Assembly: GCF_003984625.1 (NCBI RefSeq)
Contig: NZ_RWKH01000001.1
Span: 124,001 to 188,000 of the forward strand
DNA: 64,000 bases
Direction of reading: 5' to 3'
From: Variovorax sp. DXTD-1
Lineage (GTDB): Bacteria; Pseudomonadota; Gammaproteobacteria; Burkholderiales; Burkholderiaceae_C
In this document: positions 1-13,153 of the stretch, one piece after another
How the letters are laid out: the number at the start of each line of letters is the position of its first letter
Position numbering within the stretch: the first letter of the stretch is position 1
Notes under the pieces: model-generated
What the model was told of the DNA's origin: nothing
The model's database searches: none
The model's input: only the letters and a program-made list of their open reading frames with translations
Translations under genes and position numbers: made by a program

Positions 1-1739
1 CCGGCACGGCGCTGGCATCGTCCACGCCCACCGTGTTTGCCGAGAACCGCAACCGCGACACGCTGCCGCTGCGCGACGTCGACTTCCGCCTCGGTTCCGA
101 CAACACCGGCCGCGTGATCGTCGACTTGCCGAACAACCAGGTGGGAGTCGATGTCAAGCAGCAGGGCAAGAACCTCGTCGTCGAGTTCACCAAGTCGACG
201 CTGCCCGAAGGCCTGCGCCGCCGCCTGGACGTGGCCGACTTCAACACGCCGGTCCAACTGATCACCTCGCAACAGTCGGGCGACCGTGTTCGCATGACGA
301 TCGAGGCCAAGGGCGACTGGGAGCACAGCGCCTACCAGAGCGAGAACCAGTTCGTCGTCGAGGTTCGTGCCCGCAAGGTCGACCCGACCAAGCTGACGCA
401 AGGCGTGGGCTACAACGGCGAGAAGCTGTCGCTGAACTTCCAGAACATCGAGATCCGCTCGCTGCTGCAGGTGATTGCCGACTTCACGAACTTCAACATC
501 GTGACCTCCGACTCGGTCACCGGCGCGCTGACGCTGCGCCTGAAGGATGTGCCGTGGGACCAGGCCCTGGACATCATCATGCAGGCGAAGAACCTGGGCA
601 TGCGCAAGAACGGCAGCGTGCTGTGGATAGCGCCCAAGGACGAAATCAACGCCAAGGAAAAGCTCGAGTTCGAAGCCAAGGCTGCGATCGAGAACCTGGA
701 GCCGCTGCGCACCCAGTCGTTCCAGCTCAACTACACCAAGGCGATTGCCATCGCCCAGGGCCTGACCGGCACCGGCGCTTCGTCCGGCGGCGGTGGCGGC
801 TCCGGCACCACGACCCGCATCCTGAGCCCGCGCGGCAGCGTGATCGCGGAGTCGCGCACCAACCAGCTGTTCGTTTCCGACGTGCCGTCACGCCTTGCAC
901 AGGTAAGCGAACTCATCCAGAAGCTCGACATTCCGGTTCGCCAAGTGCTGATCGAAGCTCGTATCGTTGAGGCTTCCGACACCTTTGGCAAGTCGCTTGG
1001 CGTGCGTCTGGGCGGCGGTATCTCCCGCGAACGCGTCGCGTCGGCCAACGGCAATCCGGCATACGGCACCCTCGGCGTCATGCCCACCACCACCACCGGC
1101 GGCGTCGGCGCAGCAGCAGCTACCTGGACCAACTCCAACTTCCTCAACCTGCCCGCAGGCGATGCCGGCGGCACCGGCAATGCGCCCGGTACCTTCGCGA
1201 TCTCGCTGTTCAACTCGAGCTTGTCGCGCATGTTGAACCTCGAGATCTCGGCACTGGAAGCCGACGGCAAGGGCAAGCTGGTTTCCAGCCCCCGCGTCAT
1301 CACGGCCGACCAGACCAAGGCGCTGATCGAGCAGGGCGAAGAAATCCCCTACCAGCAGGCCACGTCCAGCGGCGCAACCTCGATCTCGTTCCGCAAGGCG
1401 GTGCTCAAGCTCGAGGTCACGCCCCAGATCACGCCCGAAGGCAACATCATCTTGACCCTGGACGTGAGCAAGGATGCCCGCGGCGTCAACACCTCGGCAG
1501 GCCCGGCCATCAATACCAAACACGTGCAGACCGAAGTGCTGGTCGAGAACGGCGGCACGGTCGTCATCGGTGGTATCTTCGAACTCACCGAAACCAATGA
1601 CGAATCGCGCGTGCCGGTGCTGGGTGAAGTGCCCTACCTTGGGGCACTGTTCCGCAAGCGCGAACGCGTTGCCAACAAGACCGAAATGCTCGTCTTTATC
1701 ACTCCGAAGATGATTACCGACCGCAACGCCGCGCGCTGA
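1..1739 (+). CDS. pilQ: Type IV pilus secretin PilQ (5' end outside window)
   Basis: Outer-membrane secretin ring through which the type IV pilus is extruded. The frame is already open at the left edge, so the start lies outside; about 578 residues are visible against roughly 700 in the family, so the signal peptide and first AMIN domain are missing. Visible in order are an AMIN-type beta domain (about 15-125), secretin N-type domains (about 135-310) with a Gly/Ser/Thr-rich linker near 250-265, and the C-terminal secretin pore domain with the VPVLGEVPYLG segment near the end. aroK and aroB follow at once, the usual pilMNOPQ-aroKB order. Family identification is firm. Confidence 0.95.
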   Translation, partial: GTALASSTPTVFAENRNRDTLPLRDVDFRLGSDNTGRVIVDLPNNQVGVDVKQQGKNLVVEFTKSTLPEGLRRRLDVADFNTPVQLITSQQSGDRVRMTIEAKGDWEHSAYQSENQFVVEVRARKVDPTKLTQGVGYNGEKLSLNFQNIEIRSLLQVIADFTNFNIVTSDSVTGALTLRLKDVPWDQALDIIMQAKNLGMRKNGSVLWIAPKDEINAKEKLEFEAKAAIENLEPLRTQSFQLNYTKAIAIAQGLTGTGASSGGGGGSGTTTRILSPRGSVIAESRTNQLFVSDVPSRLAQVSELIQKLDIPVRQVLIEARIVEASDTFGKSLGVRLGGGISRERVASANGNPAYGTLGVMPTTTTGGVGAAAATWTNSNFLNLPAGDAGGTGNAPGTFAISLFNSSLSRMLNLEISALEADGKGKLVSSPRVITADQTKALIEQGEEIPYQQATSSGATSISFRKAVLKLEVTPQITPEGNIILTLDVSKDARGVNTSAGPAINTKHVQTEVLVENGGTVVIGGIFELTETNDESRVPVLGEVPYLGALFRKRERVANKTEMLVFITPKMITDRNAAR

Positions 1740-1762
1740 CGCGCGGGCGTAGCAGCCACCGC

Positions 1763-2311
1763 GTGGCGGTCGCACTCGTCGGTTTGCCCGGCGCCGGTAA
1801 ATCCGCAGTGGGGCGGCGCCTGGGCGCTCGCCTCGGCCTTCCGTTCGTCGATACCGACCACGTGATCGAGCACCGCATCGGCTGCTCGATTCGCGATTAC
1901 TTCGAGCGCGAAGGCGAAATCGCTTTCCGGGACCTCGAGCAGACAGTCATTGCCGACCTTTGCGCACAGCCCCACGGCGTGCTTGCCACGGGAGGCGGGG
2001 CGGTTTTGCGGGAGGTCAATCGCAAGCAGTTGCGGGACCACTTCCACGTGATCTACCTGCGCTCTTCCCCCGAAGACCTGTTTCGCCGCTTGCGGCACGA
2101 CGTCAAGCGGCCTCTCTTGCAGGTGGCCGATCCGCTCGGGCGGCTGCGCGAGCTGCACGATGCGCGCGACCCGTTCTACAGGGAAACGGCCCACGACGTG
2201 GTCGACACGGGCCGCCCGTCGATCGCCATGCTGGTGAACATCATCGTCATGCAGCTGGAGCTCGCCGGCATCGTGGCGCCGGGTGCCCACCCGGAAGAAC
2301 CCGCCGCCTGA
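1763..2311 (+). CDS. aroK: Shikimate kinase
   Basis: Phosphorylates shikimate to shikimate 3-phosphate with ATP in aromatic amino-acid synthesis (cytosol). The 182-residue length is normal. It starts with GTG at 1763; the Walker A motif GLPGAGKS lies at residues 7-14, so no upstream residues are needed. The substrate-binding DTD is at about 30-32 and the ATGGGAVLR segment near 75. It begins 23 bp after pilQ and is followed after 31 bp by aroB, the standard linked pair. Confidence 0.95.
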   Translation: MAVALVGLPGAGKSAVGRRLGARLGLPFVDTDHVIEHRIGCSIRDYFEREGEIAFRDLEQTVIADLCAQPHGVLATGGGAVLREVNRKQLRDHFHVIYLRSSPEDLFRRLRHDVKRPLLQVADPLGRLRELHDARDPFYRETAHDVVDTGRPSIAMLVNIIVMQLELAGIVAPGAHPEEPAA

Positions 2312-2330
2312 GCAACCGGTCCGCAGCGCC

Positions 2331-2336
2331 TAAACT
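2331..2336 (+). promoter_or_regulatory. Candidate -10 box of a leaderless aroB promoter
   Basis: TAAACT ends six bases before the aroB ATG, so a transcript would start at or next to the start codon. No convincing -35 element or Shine-Dalgarno sequence is seen. Inferred from spacing only. Confidence 0.35.
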
Positions 2337-2342
2337 CGCTGC

Positions 2343-3455
2343 ATGCCATTGCCCGCACCTTCCGCACCGCCAGAACGCGTCGATATCCAGCTCGGCGAGC
2401 GCAGCTACCCCATCCTGATCGGCGCCGGCCTGCTCGGTGAACCTTCGAGCTTTGCCGCGGCGCCCGACGCTGCCAGCGCGCTGATCGTCAGCAACACCAC
2501 GGTGGCACCACTCTATGCCAAGGCGCTGCACGCAGCCTTGGCCGGCCGTTTCCGCACCGTGCACCTTCTCGAGTTGCCCGACGGCGAGGCGCACAAGAAC
2601 CTTCAGACCCTGAATCTGATCTTCGATGCGCTGCTCGGCCACGGCAGCGACCGGAAGACTGTGCTGTTCGCCCTGGGCGGCGGCGTGATGGGCGACATGA
2701 CAGGCTTTGCGGCCGCCAGCTACATGCGCGGCGTGCCGTTCGTCCAAGTGCCGACCACGCTGCTGGCGCAGGTCGATTCGTCGGTGGGGGGCAAGACCGC
2801 GATCAACCACCCGCTGGGCAAGAACATGATCGGCGCGTTCTATCAGCCGCAGCTCGTGGTGTGCGACCTGGGCACGTTGCAGACGCTGCCGCCGCGGGAG
2901 ATGAGCGCGGGCCTGGCCGAGGTCATCAAGTACGGGCCCATCCACGACATGGCGTTCTTCGACTGGATCGAAGCGAACATCGATGCGTTGGTGGCCCGCG
3001 ATCCCGCCGCGCTGGCCTACGCCGTCAGGCGCAGCTGCGAAATCAAGGCGCTGGTCGTCGGGCAGGACGAGCGCGAAACGGGCCTCCGCGCCATTCTCAA
3101 CTTCGGCCACACCTTCGGCCACGCGATCGAGTCGGGCCTGGGGTACGGCGAATGGCTGCACGGCGAAGCGGTCGGCTGCGGCATGGTCATGGCGGCGCAC
3201 CTGTCGCAGCGGCTTGGCGGCGTCGATACGGCGTTTGTCGAACGGCTCACGCGGCTCATCGAACGCGCCGGCCTGCCAACCGTCGGCCCGGCGCTCGGAG
3301 CCGACCGTTACCTTGAGCTCATGCGGGTCGACAAGAAATCAGAAGCCGGTGAAATCCGCTTTGTGGTTATCGACAAGCCGGGCTCCGCCGCGGTCAGCAG
3401 CGCGCCCGATGCGCTCGTGCGCGAAGTGCTCGCGCAGTGCTGCAGCGCCGGGTGA
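2343..3455 (+). CDS. aroB: 3-dehydroquinate synthase
   Basis: Converts DAHP to 3-dehydroquinate, the second step of the shikimate pathway, using NAD and a divalent metal. The 370-residue length fits the family. Visible motifs are the NAD-binding [11 protein letters not shown] segment near residue 117, the active-site Lys region [12 protein letters not shown] near 145, the metal-ligand Glu in GLAEVIKYG near 190 and metal-ligand His residues in [11 protein letters not shown] near 255. There is no clear ribosome-binding site before the ATG, and a -10-like TAAACT sits six bases upstream, suggesting a leaderless start. Confidence 0.96.
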   Translation: MPLPAPSAPPERVDIQLGERSYPILIGAGLLGEPSSFAAAPDAASALIVSNTTVAPLYAKALHAALAGRFRTVHLLELPDGEAHKNLQTLNLIFDALLGHGSDRKTVLFALGGGVMGDMTGFAAASYMRGVPFVQVPTTLLAQVDSSVGGKTAINHPLGKNMIGAFYQPQLVVCDLGTLQTLPPREMSAGLAEVIKYGPIHDMAFFDWIEANIDALVARDPAALAYAVRRSCEIKALVVGQDERETGLRAILNFGHTFGHAIESGLGYGEWLHGEAVGCGMVMAAHLSQRLGGVDTAFVERLTRLIERAGLPTVGPALGADRYLELMRVDKKSEAGEIRFVVIDKPGSAAVSSAPDALVREVLAQCCSAG

Positions 3456-3477
3456 GCGCAGCGCCAAGGGTGCGCCG

Positions 3478-4608
3478 ATGAGTCTTGCGGCCTATGCCTG
3501 CCACCCCGCGCGGTCGCGCGGGCGCCGACATGCCGAGCCGCCCGCACCTACGCGCGATGCCTTCCAGCGCGACCGCGACCGCATCGTGCATTCCACCGCG
3601 TTCCGGCGCCTGGTCTACAAGACGCAGGTGTTCCTGAATCATGAAGGCGATCTGTTCCGCACCCGGCTCACGCATTCGTTGGAGGTGGCGCAGCTCGGCC
3701 GCTCCATCGCGCGCGCCTTGCGCCTCAACGAAGACCTGGTGGAGGCCATTGCCCTGGCGCACGACCTCGGCCACACGCCGTTCGGCCACGCGGGGCAGGA
3801 CGCGCTCAATGCCTGCATGGAAAGCCACGGCGGCTTCGAGCACAACTTGCAGAGCCTGCGCGTGGTCGATGCGCTGGAGCACCGCTATCCGCAGTACGAC
3901 GGCTTGAATCTCAGCTTCGAGACCCGCGAGGGCATTCTCAAGCACTGTTCGCGTGCCAATGCCGAACGCCTGGAGGCCGCCGAACCCAATGGCGTGGCCC
4001 GGCGCTTCCTCGACCGCACCCAGCCGGCGCTCGAGGCGCAGCTGTGCAACCTGGCGGACGCCATCGCCTACAACGCGCACGACATCGACGACGGCGTGCG
4101 CTCGGGGCTCATCAGCGTCGAGCAGCTCGGCGAGGTGGAGCTTTTCGAGCGCTACCGCCGCGAGGCGCTCGCCGAGTACCCCAGGCTGGAAGGGCGGCGC
4201 GTGCTCTACGAGACGATCCGGCGCATGCTGAGCGCCCAGGTCTATGACGTGATCGATGCCACCCGTGCGGCGGTCGAAAGTGCAGCTCCGGTCGATGCCG
4301 ACGGCGTCCGCAACTCGCCGCCGCTCGTCGCGTTCAGCGAAACCATGCAGTCGCAGTCCAGCGAGCTCAAGAGCTTCCTGTTCCGCAACCTCTATCGGCA
4401 TCCGCAGGTGACCCAAACCACCGACCAGGCACAGCAGGTGGTGCGGGAACTGTTCGATGCATACCTCGAGCGAAACGCCGAAATGCCCGCTTCCTACGCC
4501 GACCGCAGCGACCGGCATCGCGCCGTGGCCGACTACATCGCCGGCATGACCGATCGGTTCGCCATGCGGGAGCACGAAAGGCTCACCGGCCGGCGGGGCA
4601 TCGGGTGA
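3478..4608 (+). CDS. dgt: dGTP triphosphohydrolase-like HD-domain protein
   Basis: Predicted deoxyguanosinetriphosphate triphosphohydrolase-like enzyme that removes triphosphate from dNTPs. The ATG at 3478 gives 376 residues and a family-typical start; the frame stays open upstream but there it only shadows aroB. HD-domain metal ligands are visible: HSLEVAQ near residue 65, HDLGHTPFGHAG near 97, and a later Asp in LADAIAYNAHDIDDG near 195. It follows aroB by 22 bp and its stop overlaps the GTG of the next gene. Confidence 0.9.
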   Translation: MSLAAYACHPARSRGRRHAEPPAPTRDAFQRDRDRIVHSTAFRRLVYKTQVFLNHEGDLFRTRLTHSLEVAQLGRSIARALRLNEDLVEAIALAHDLGHTPFGHAGQDALNACMESHGGFEHNLQSLRVVDALEHRYPQYDGLNLSFETREGILKHCSRANAERLEAAEPNGVARRFLDRTQPALEAQLCNLADAIAYNAHDIDDGVRSGLISVEQLGEVELFERYRREALAEYPRLEGRRVLYETIRRMLSAQVYDVIDATRAAVESAAPVDADGVRNSPPLVAFSETMQSQSSELKSFLFRNLYRHPQVTQTTDQAQQVVRELFDAYLERNAEMPASYADRSDRHRAVADYIAGMTDRFAMREHERLTGRRGIG

Positions 4609-5867
4609 GTTCGGTGGCTACCGTGTCGGCACGCGTTCCAGCCGCTGCCTTCGCCGTTCTGCTCGGCGGCGTCAGCGCTGCGCTGCACCTGGGCAAGCTG
4701 CCGCCCGCCGTGCCGGCCTTGCAGGCTTCACTCGGCATCAGCCTTGTCGAAGCCGGGTTTCTGCTGTCGCTGGTGCAGGTGGCCAGCATGACCCTCGGGT
4801 TGGCGATCGGGCTTGCGGCGGACACCATCGGCCTTCGGCGCAGCATGCTCACGGGGTTGCTTGTGCTGGTTGTCGCCAGCCTGCTTGGCGGCGCCGTCGG
4901 CGCCGGCCTCTTCGGCGATGCGCACGCAGTGCGGTGGCTGCTGGTTCTGCGCGCCGCCGAAGGCATTGGCTTTCTGCTGGCGGTCATGCCGGGGCCAGGG
5001 TTGATCCGCACGCTGACGCCGGCCGGAGCGGACAAGGCCGCGCTCGGACTGTGGGGTGCGTACATGCCGCTTGGCGTCGCGCTTGCGCTGCTGCTGGGTC
5101 CGGCGTTGATCGCCTGGGGCGGGTGGTCCGACTGGTGGTTGGCGCTTTCCGCCGTTTCGGCCGCCGTGGTGGTCTGGTTGTGGTTGGCCGTACCCGCGGA
5201 CGAGGTTCGCTCCGCCGCCGTGGGCGGTGCAACGGCGGGGTGGTCGTCGCGGCTGCGCGCGACGGTCGGCGCACGCGCACCCTGGATGATCGCGCTGACG
5301 TTTGCCGTGTATTCCGCCCAGTGGATGGCGGTGATCGGCTTCCTTCCCGCCATTTATGCCGGCGCGGGTGTACCGCCAGGCTGGAATGCGGTGCTCACCG
5401 CCATCGCGGCCGCGATGAACATCGTCGGCAACGTGGCGGGCGGGCGCTGGCTGCAACGCGGCGTTGCGCCCGAGCGCCTGCTGCAGCTGGGCTTCGGCGC
5501 AATGGCGCTGGGAGGCGTGGCAGCTTTTGCGCAAATGGGGCAGGGCGCCGACGCGCTCGGCCTGCCCCCAGCGCTTCGCTATGCCGCTGTCTGCCTCTTT
5601 TCGTTGGGCGGCGGCATGGTGCCGGCAACGCTGTTCCTTCTCGGGGTCCGCATGGCGCCTGGGCCCAGCACCGTTTCGACCACGGTCGGACTCATGCAGC
5701 AGGCCTCCTCGCTGGGGCAGTTCCTGGCGCCGCCCGCGGTGGCTTGGGTGGCTCACCGTGTCGGCGGCTGGCACTGGACATGGACGGCCACGCTGGCATG
5801 TTCGCTGGCCGGCATGGCCATGGCGCGACACCTTGGACGAATACGCCTTGCGGCGGCAGTGGCATGA
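4605..5867 (+). CDS. MFS transporter (CynX/NimT-like)
   Basis: Inner-membrane major facilitator superfamily protein of 420 residues with about twelve hydrophobic segments. The loop between helices 2 and 3 carries the MFS-type GLAADTIGLRRS motif near residues 67-78. The GTG start overlaps the dgt stop (GTGA), and its own stop overlaps the next ATG (ATGA), so it sits in a translationally coupled run. The substrate cannot be read from sequence; a CynX-like role in organic anion or cyanate transport is only a resemblance. Confidence 0.8.
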   Translation: MSSVATVSARVPAAAFAVLLGGVSAALHLGKLPPAVPALQASLGISLVEAGFLLSLVQVASMTLGLAIGLAADTIGLRRSMLTGLLVLVVASLLGGAVGAGLFGDAHAVRWLLVLRAAEGIGFLLAVMPGPGLIRTLTPAGADKAALGLWGAYMPLGVALALLLGPALIAWGGWSDWWLALSAVSAAVVVWLWLAVPADEVRSAAVGGATAGWSSRLRATVGARAPWMIALTFAVYSAQWMAVIGFLPAIYAGAGVPPGWNAVLTAIAAAMNIVGNVAGGRWLQRGVAPERLLQLGFGAMALGGVAAFAQMGQGADALGLPPALRYAAVCLFSLGGGMVPATLFLLGVRMAPGPSTVSTTVGLMQQASSLGQFLAPPAVAWVAHRVGGWHWTWTATLACSLAGMAMARHLGRIRLAAAVA

Positions 5868-6439
5868 CGGGCGCGGCGACAATCGAGGCCATGCAGGCCG
5901 AAGCCGATACCCGGCGCTGGCTCGAACGTGCGGTGATCGGACTCAACCTGTGTCCCTTTGCCAAGGCGGTTCATGTCAAGGCGCAGATTCACCTCGCCGT
6001 GTACATGCCGGCCGACGACGCCGCGCTGATCGAAATGCTTCTTTCCGAGGCCAATGAACTCGCAGCGCTCGAAGTCTCCGTGCGCGACACCACCTTGCTG
6101 ATAGCACCCAACACCTTGGCGGATTTTCTGGACTTCAACGATTTCACGGCACGCGCCGAACGCAAGCTCGCCCGCGCGGGGTTCGACGGTGTGTTCCAGC
6201 TGGCGAGCTTTCATCCGCAGTTCCAGTTCGGCGGCACCGAGCCCGACGACATCTCCAACGCAACCAATCGCGCGCCGTATCCCACGCTGCACCTGTTGCG
6301 CGAAGACAGCGTGAGTCGCGCGGTTGAAGCCTTCCCGGAGGCGGAGGCAATCTTCGAGCGCAACATCGAAACGCTCGAAGCCCTGGGCCCCGAAGGTTGG
6401 GCCGCGCTCGACGTGGGCCCCGGGAGCGCCCGAAGATGA
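5864..6439 (+). CDS. DUF1415 family protein
   Basis: Cytosolic protein of 191 residues with the DUF1415 pattern: WLERAVIGLNLCPFAKAV near the N-terminus, a central FDGVFQLASFHPQFQF segment, and NRAPYPTLHLLRED towards the end. Function is unknown in the family. The chosen ATG overlaps the stop of the MFS gene (ATGA); a second ATG at 5891 is possible and would trim nine residues. The stop overlaps the next ATG in the same way. Confidence 0.85.
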   Translation: MTGAATIEAMQAEADTRRWLERAVIGLNLCPFAKAVHVKAQIHLAVYMPADDAALIEMLLSEANELAALEVSVRDTTLLIAPNTLADFLDFNDFTARAERKLARAGFDGVFQLASFHPQFQFGGTEPDDISNATNRAPYPTLHLLREDSVSRAVEAFPEAEAIFERNIETLEALGPEGWAALDVGPGSARR

Positions 6440-7317
6440 ATGCACAAGCGACCAAGACCGTGAAGACCGCAAAGACTGCCAAGGCCGAAGCCGAGTTGTC
6501 CGAGGTTCTGCGCCCGGGCCAGTCCGTCGAGCTCCTGAAAGAGCTGCACATCCTTACGCGTGAAGGCCGGCTCAACCAGGATTCGCGACGCAAGCTCAAG
6601 CAGGTGTACCACCTGTTCCAGTTCATCGAGCAACTGCTGCGCGAACTGCCGGGCGGCGGCGCCGAGGCCACGCTGGCCGACCACGGCGCGGGCAAGTCGT
6701 ACCTCGGCTTCATCATCTACGACCTGTTCTTCCGCTCGCGCGAAGGCGGGCACGTCTACGGCATCGAGACGCGCAGCGAGCTGGTGGAAAAATCGCGCGC
6801 GCTCGCCAGGCAGCTCGGCTTCGACCGCATGTCCTTCCTCAATCTCACCGTCGCCGAATCGGCGAACGCGAGCGAATTGCCCGAGCGAATCGACGTGGTC
6901 ACCGCGCTGCACGCCTGCGACACCGCCACCGACGATGCGATTGCCTTCGGCCTCGCGAAGAAGGCGCGCTGCATGGTGCTGGTGCCGTGCTGCCAGGCCG
7001 AGGTGGCCGCCTGCCTGCGCGAAACCAAGGCGCTCGCGCTGTCGCGCACGCCATTGGCCGAACTGTGGCGCCATCCGCTGCACACCCGCGAAATCGGCAG
7101 CCAGCTCACCAATGTGCTGCGCTGCCTCTATCTCGAGGCCAACGGCTACAGCGTCACCGTGACCGAACTGGTGGGCTGGGAGCACAGCATGAAGAACGAG
7201 CTGATCCTGGCGCGCCACACAGGGCAGCGCAAGGCCGCCGCTGCCGCCCGACTGGGAGAGTTGCTGGCGCAGTTCGGCCTCGATGCCTTGGGCGAGACGC
7301 GCTTTCGCCTGAGCTGA
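6436..7317 (+). CDS. SAM-dependent methyltransferase-like protein
   Basis: Predicted class I SAM-dependent methyltransferase of 293 residues. After a Lys/Ala-rich tail (1-25) and a helical region, DHGAGKSYLGF near residue 77 occupies the SAM-binding loop, followed by VYGIETRSELV and by DVVTALHACDTATD near 155. The pattern resembles the GSTCD/RNA-methyltransferase-like group, but the substrate is unknown. The ATG at 6436 overlaps the DUF1415 stop (ATGA). A RAYT gene follows after 29 bp. Confidence 0.8.
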   Translation: MNAQATKTVKTAKTAKAEAELSEVLRPGQSVELLKELHILTREGRLNQDSRRKLKQVYHLFQFIEQLLRELPGGGAEATLADHGAGKSYLGFIIYDLFFRSREGGHVYGIETRSELVEKSRALARQLGFDRMSFLNLTVAESANASELPERIDVVTALHACDTATDDAIAFGLAKKARCMVLVPCCQAEVAACLRETKALALSRTPLAELWRHPLHTREIGSQLTNVLRCLYLEANGYSVTVTELVGWEHSMKNELILARHTGQRKAAAAARLGELLAQFGLDALGETRFRLS

Positions 7318-7346
7318 AATCCGCGAGCACGCGCCGCCTTCAAGCC

Positions 7347-8042
7347 ATGGCCCGTCTCCCCCGCCTCACGCTGGCCGACATGCCGCACCACGTGATCCAG
7401 CGCGGAAACAACCGCCAGGCGATCTTTGTCGACCGTGCGGACCACGAGCGCTTGCTCGCCCTGCTGGCCGACAACGCCGTGCGCTTCGGCATCGCGCTGC
7501 ACGCCTATGTGCTGATGGACAACCACTTCCATCTGCTGGCAACGCCCAGTACCGCCACCGGACTGCCGCAGTTCATGCAGTCGGTGGGGCGCAGCTATGT
7601 GCGCTATTTCAATGACCGCCACGGCCGCAGCGGCACCTTGTGGGAGGGGCGCTACAGGTCGACGCTGATTCAGACCGATCGCTATCTGATGACCTGCATG
7701 GCGTACATCGACCTCAACCCGGTGCGGGCCGGCATGGTCGTGGACGCGCGCGACTTTCCATGGTCCAGCCACGGCCACTATGCCGGCCTGCGGCACGACA
7801 GGCTGCTGACGCCGCATCCGCTCTACTGGGAGCTTGGCAACACGCCTTTCGCCCGTGAGGCTGCATATGTCGAATTGGTGCGCGCGGGCGTGCGTTCCGC
7901 CGATCAGGGCACTCTGACCGAAGCCACTTTGCGCGGGTGGGCGGCCGGCGACGCGGATTTTCTTGCTTCGCTTCAAAAGTCGACCGAGCGGCGAGTCGCC
8001 AAGGCTAAGGCCGGTCGACCGCCATCTACCGCCAACTCCTGA
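7347..8042 (+). CDS. REP-associated tyrosine transposase (RAYT, Y1 family)
   Basis: Single-copy Y1/HUH nuclease related to IS200 TnpA, 231 residues. It shows the family signature: MPHHVIQRGNNRQ at the N-terminus, the HUH metal motif in MDNHFHLLATP near residue 57, SVGRSYVRYFNDRHGRSGTLWEGR near 77-100 with candidate catalytic tyrosines, and AYIDLNPVRAGMV near 120. RAYTs act on REP hairpins rather than moving as ordinary insertion sequences. It stands between the methyltransferase gene and gltB. Three REP-like hairpin elements occur elsewhere in the window, but a link to this enzyme is not shown. The upstream frame is open but shadows the methyltransferase gene. Confidence 0.9.
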   Translation: MARLPRLTLADMPHHVIQRGNNRQAIFVDRADHERLLALLADNAVRFGIALHAYVLMDNHFHLLATPSTATGLPQFMQSVGRSYVRYFNDRHGRSGTLWEGRYRSTLIQTDRYLMTCMAYIDLNPVRAGMVVDARDFPWSSHGHYAGLRHDRLLTPHPLYWELGNTPFAREAAYVELVRAGVRSADQGTLTEATLRGWAAGDADFLASLQKSTERRVAKAKAGRPPSTANS

Positions 8043-8097
8043 GCCTGAAGCTCGGCGGACGGCGCAATCTTGGGCTGTGTTGCTTCTTCTTTTAATA

Positions 8098-8159
8098 TGT
8101 CCCCAATTTAATTCTGACTGGAACACTCGGAATATAATCAGAATCTGACCCCTATTAAA
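8098..8159. repeat. Paired TGTCCCC/TGACCCC flanking motifs downstream of RAYT
   Basis: TGTCCCCAATTTAA at 8098-8111 and TGACCCCTATTAAA at 8146-8159 are direct near-repeats (11 of 14 identical) 48 bp apart, with a third related AATTCTGACT at 8111-8120. The block is AT-rich in a GC-rich setting and starts 55 bp after the transposase stop, so it may mark the transposase-associated right flank. No matching copy is seen on the left side. Confidence 0.5.
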
Positions 8160-8192
8160 GTGTTTGGCATTCTTTGTGCATCGCAATATCCT
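8133..8192 (+). promoter_or_regulatory. Candidate promoters of gltBD
   Basis: Three overlapping possibilities are visible before gltB. TATAAT at 8133-8138 is a perfect -10 but has a poor -35. TTGGCA at 8164-8169 and TATCCT at 8187-8192 are spaced 17 bp (sigma-70 type). At 8165-8180 there is also a sigma-54-like TGGCA...GTGCA with GG and GC separated by exactly ten bases, plausible for a nitrogen-assimilation gene. None can be preferred from sequence alone. Confidence 0.35.
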
Positions 8193-8225
8193 TCTCTTCC
8201 CTGCGAAAAACTGAAGGAGTGCGCC

Positions 8226-12980
<4,755 letters not shown>

Positions 12981-13040
12981 AGATCAACCAAAAAACAGAA
13001 CTAGCTCCCACACGGCATGCAGCACGTGAAACTGCCACAG

Positions 13041-13135
13041 CCCCTTCGGGGAACACCGCGGAACCGGCTTTGCCGGGCCGCTGGTGTTGCCCCCTTGAGG
13101 GGGGTGGCGGCTACACGCAGTGAGCAAGCAACGGG
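13041..13135 (+). repeat. REP-like long-hairpin intergenic repeat, copy A
   Basis: Lies between gltB and gltD. The core hairpin has outer arms AACACC (13052-13057) and GGTGTT (13083-13088), middle arms GCGG/CCGC and inner arms CCGGC/GCCGG around a TTT loop. It is flanked by two smaller hairpins, CCCCTTCGGGG at 13041-13051 and a CCCCC...GGGGG one at about 13090-13104. The 3' arm has diverged from copies B and C. The same core recurs at 60616-60652 (inverted) and 63147-63183. Confidence 0.85.
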
Positions 13136-13153
13136 GGTGTAAAAGGAATCGCG

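Noticed and set aside
2983-3477. N-terminal extension of Dgt overlapping aroB
   Set aside because: The extra 165 residues are an Arg/Ser/Ala-rich out-of-frame reading of aroB; the ATG at 3478 gives the family-length protein.
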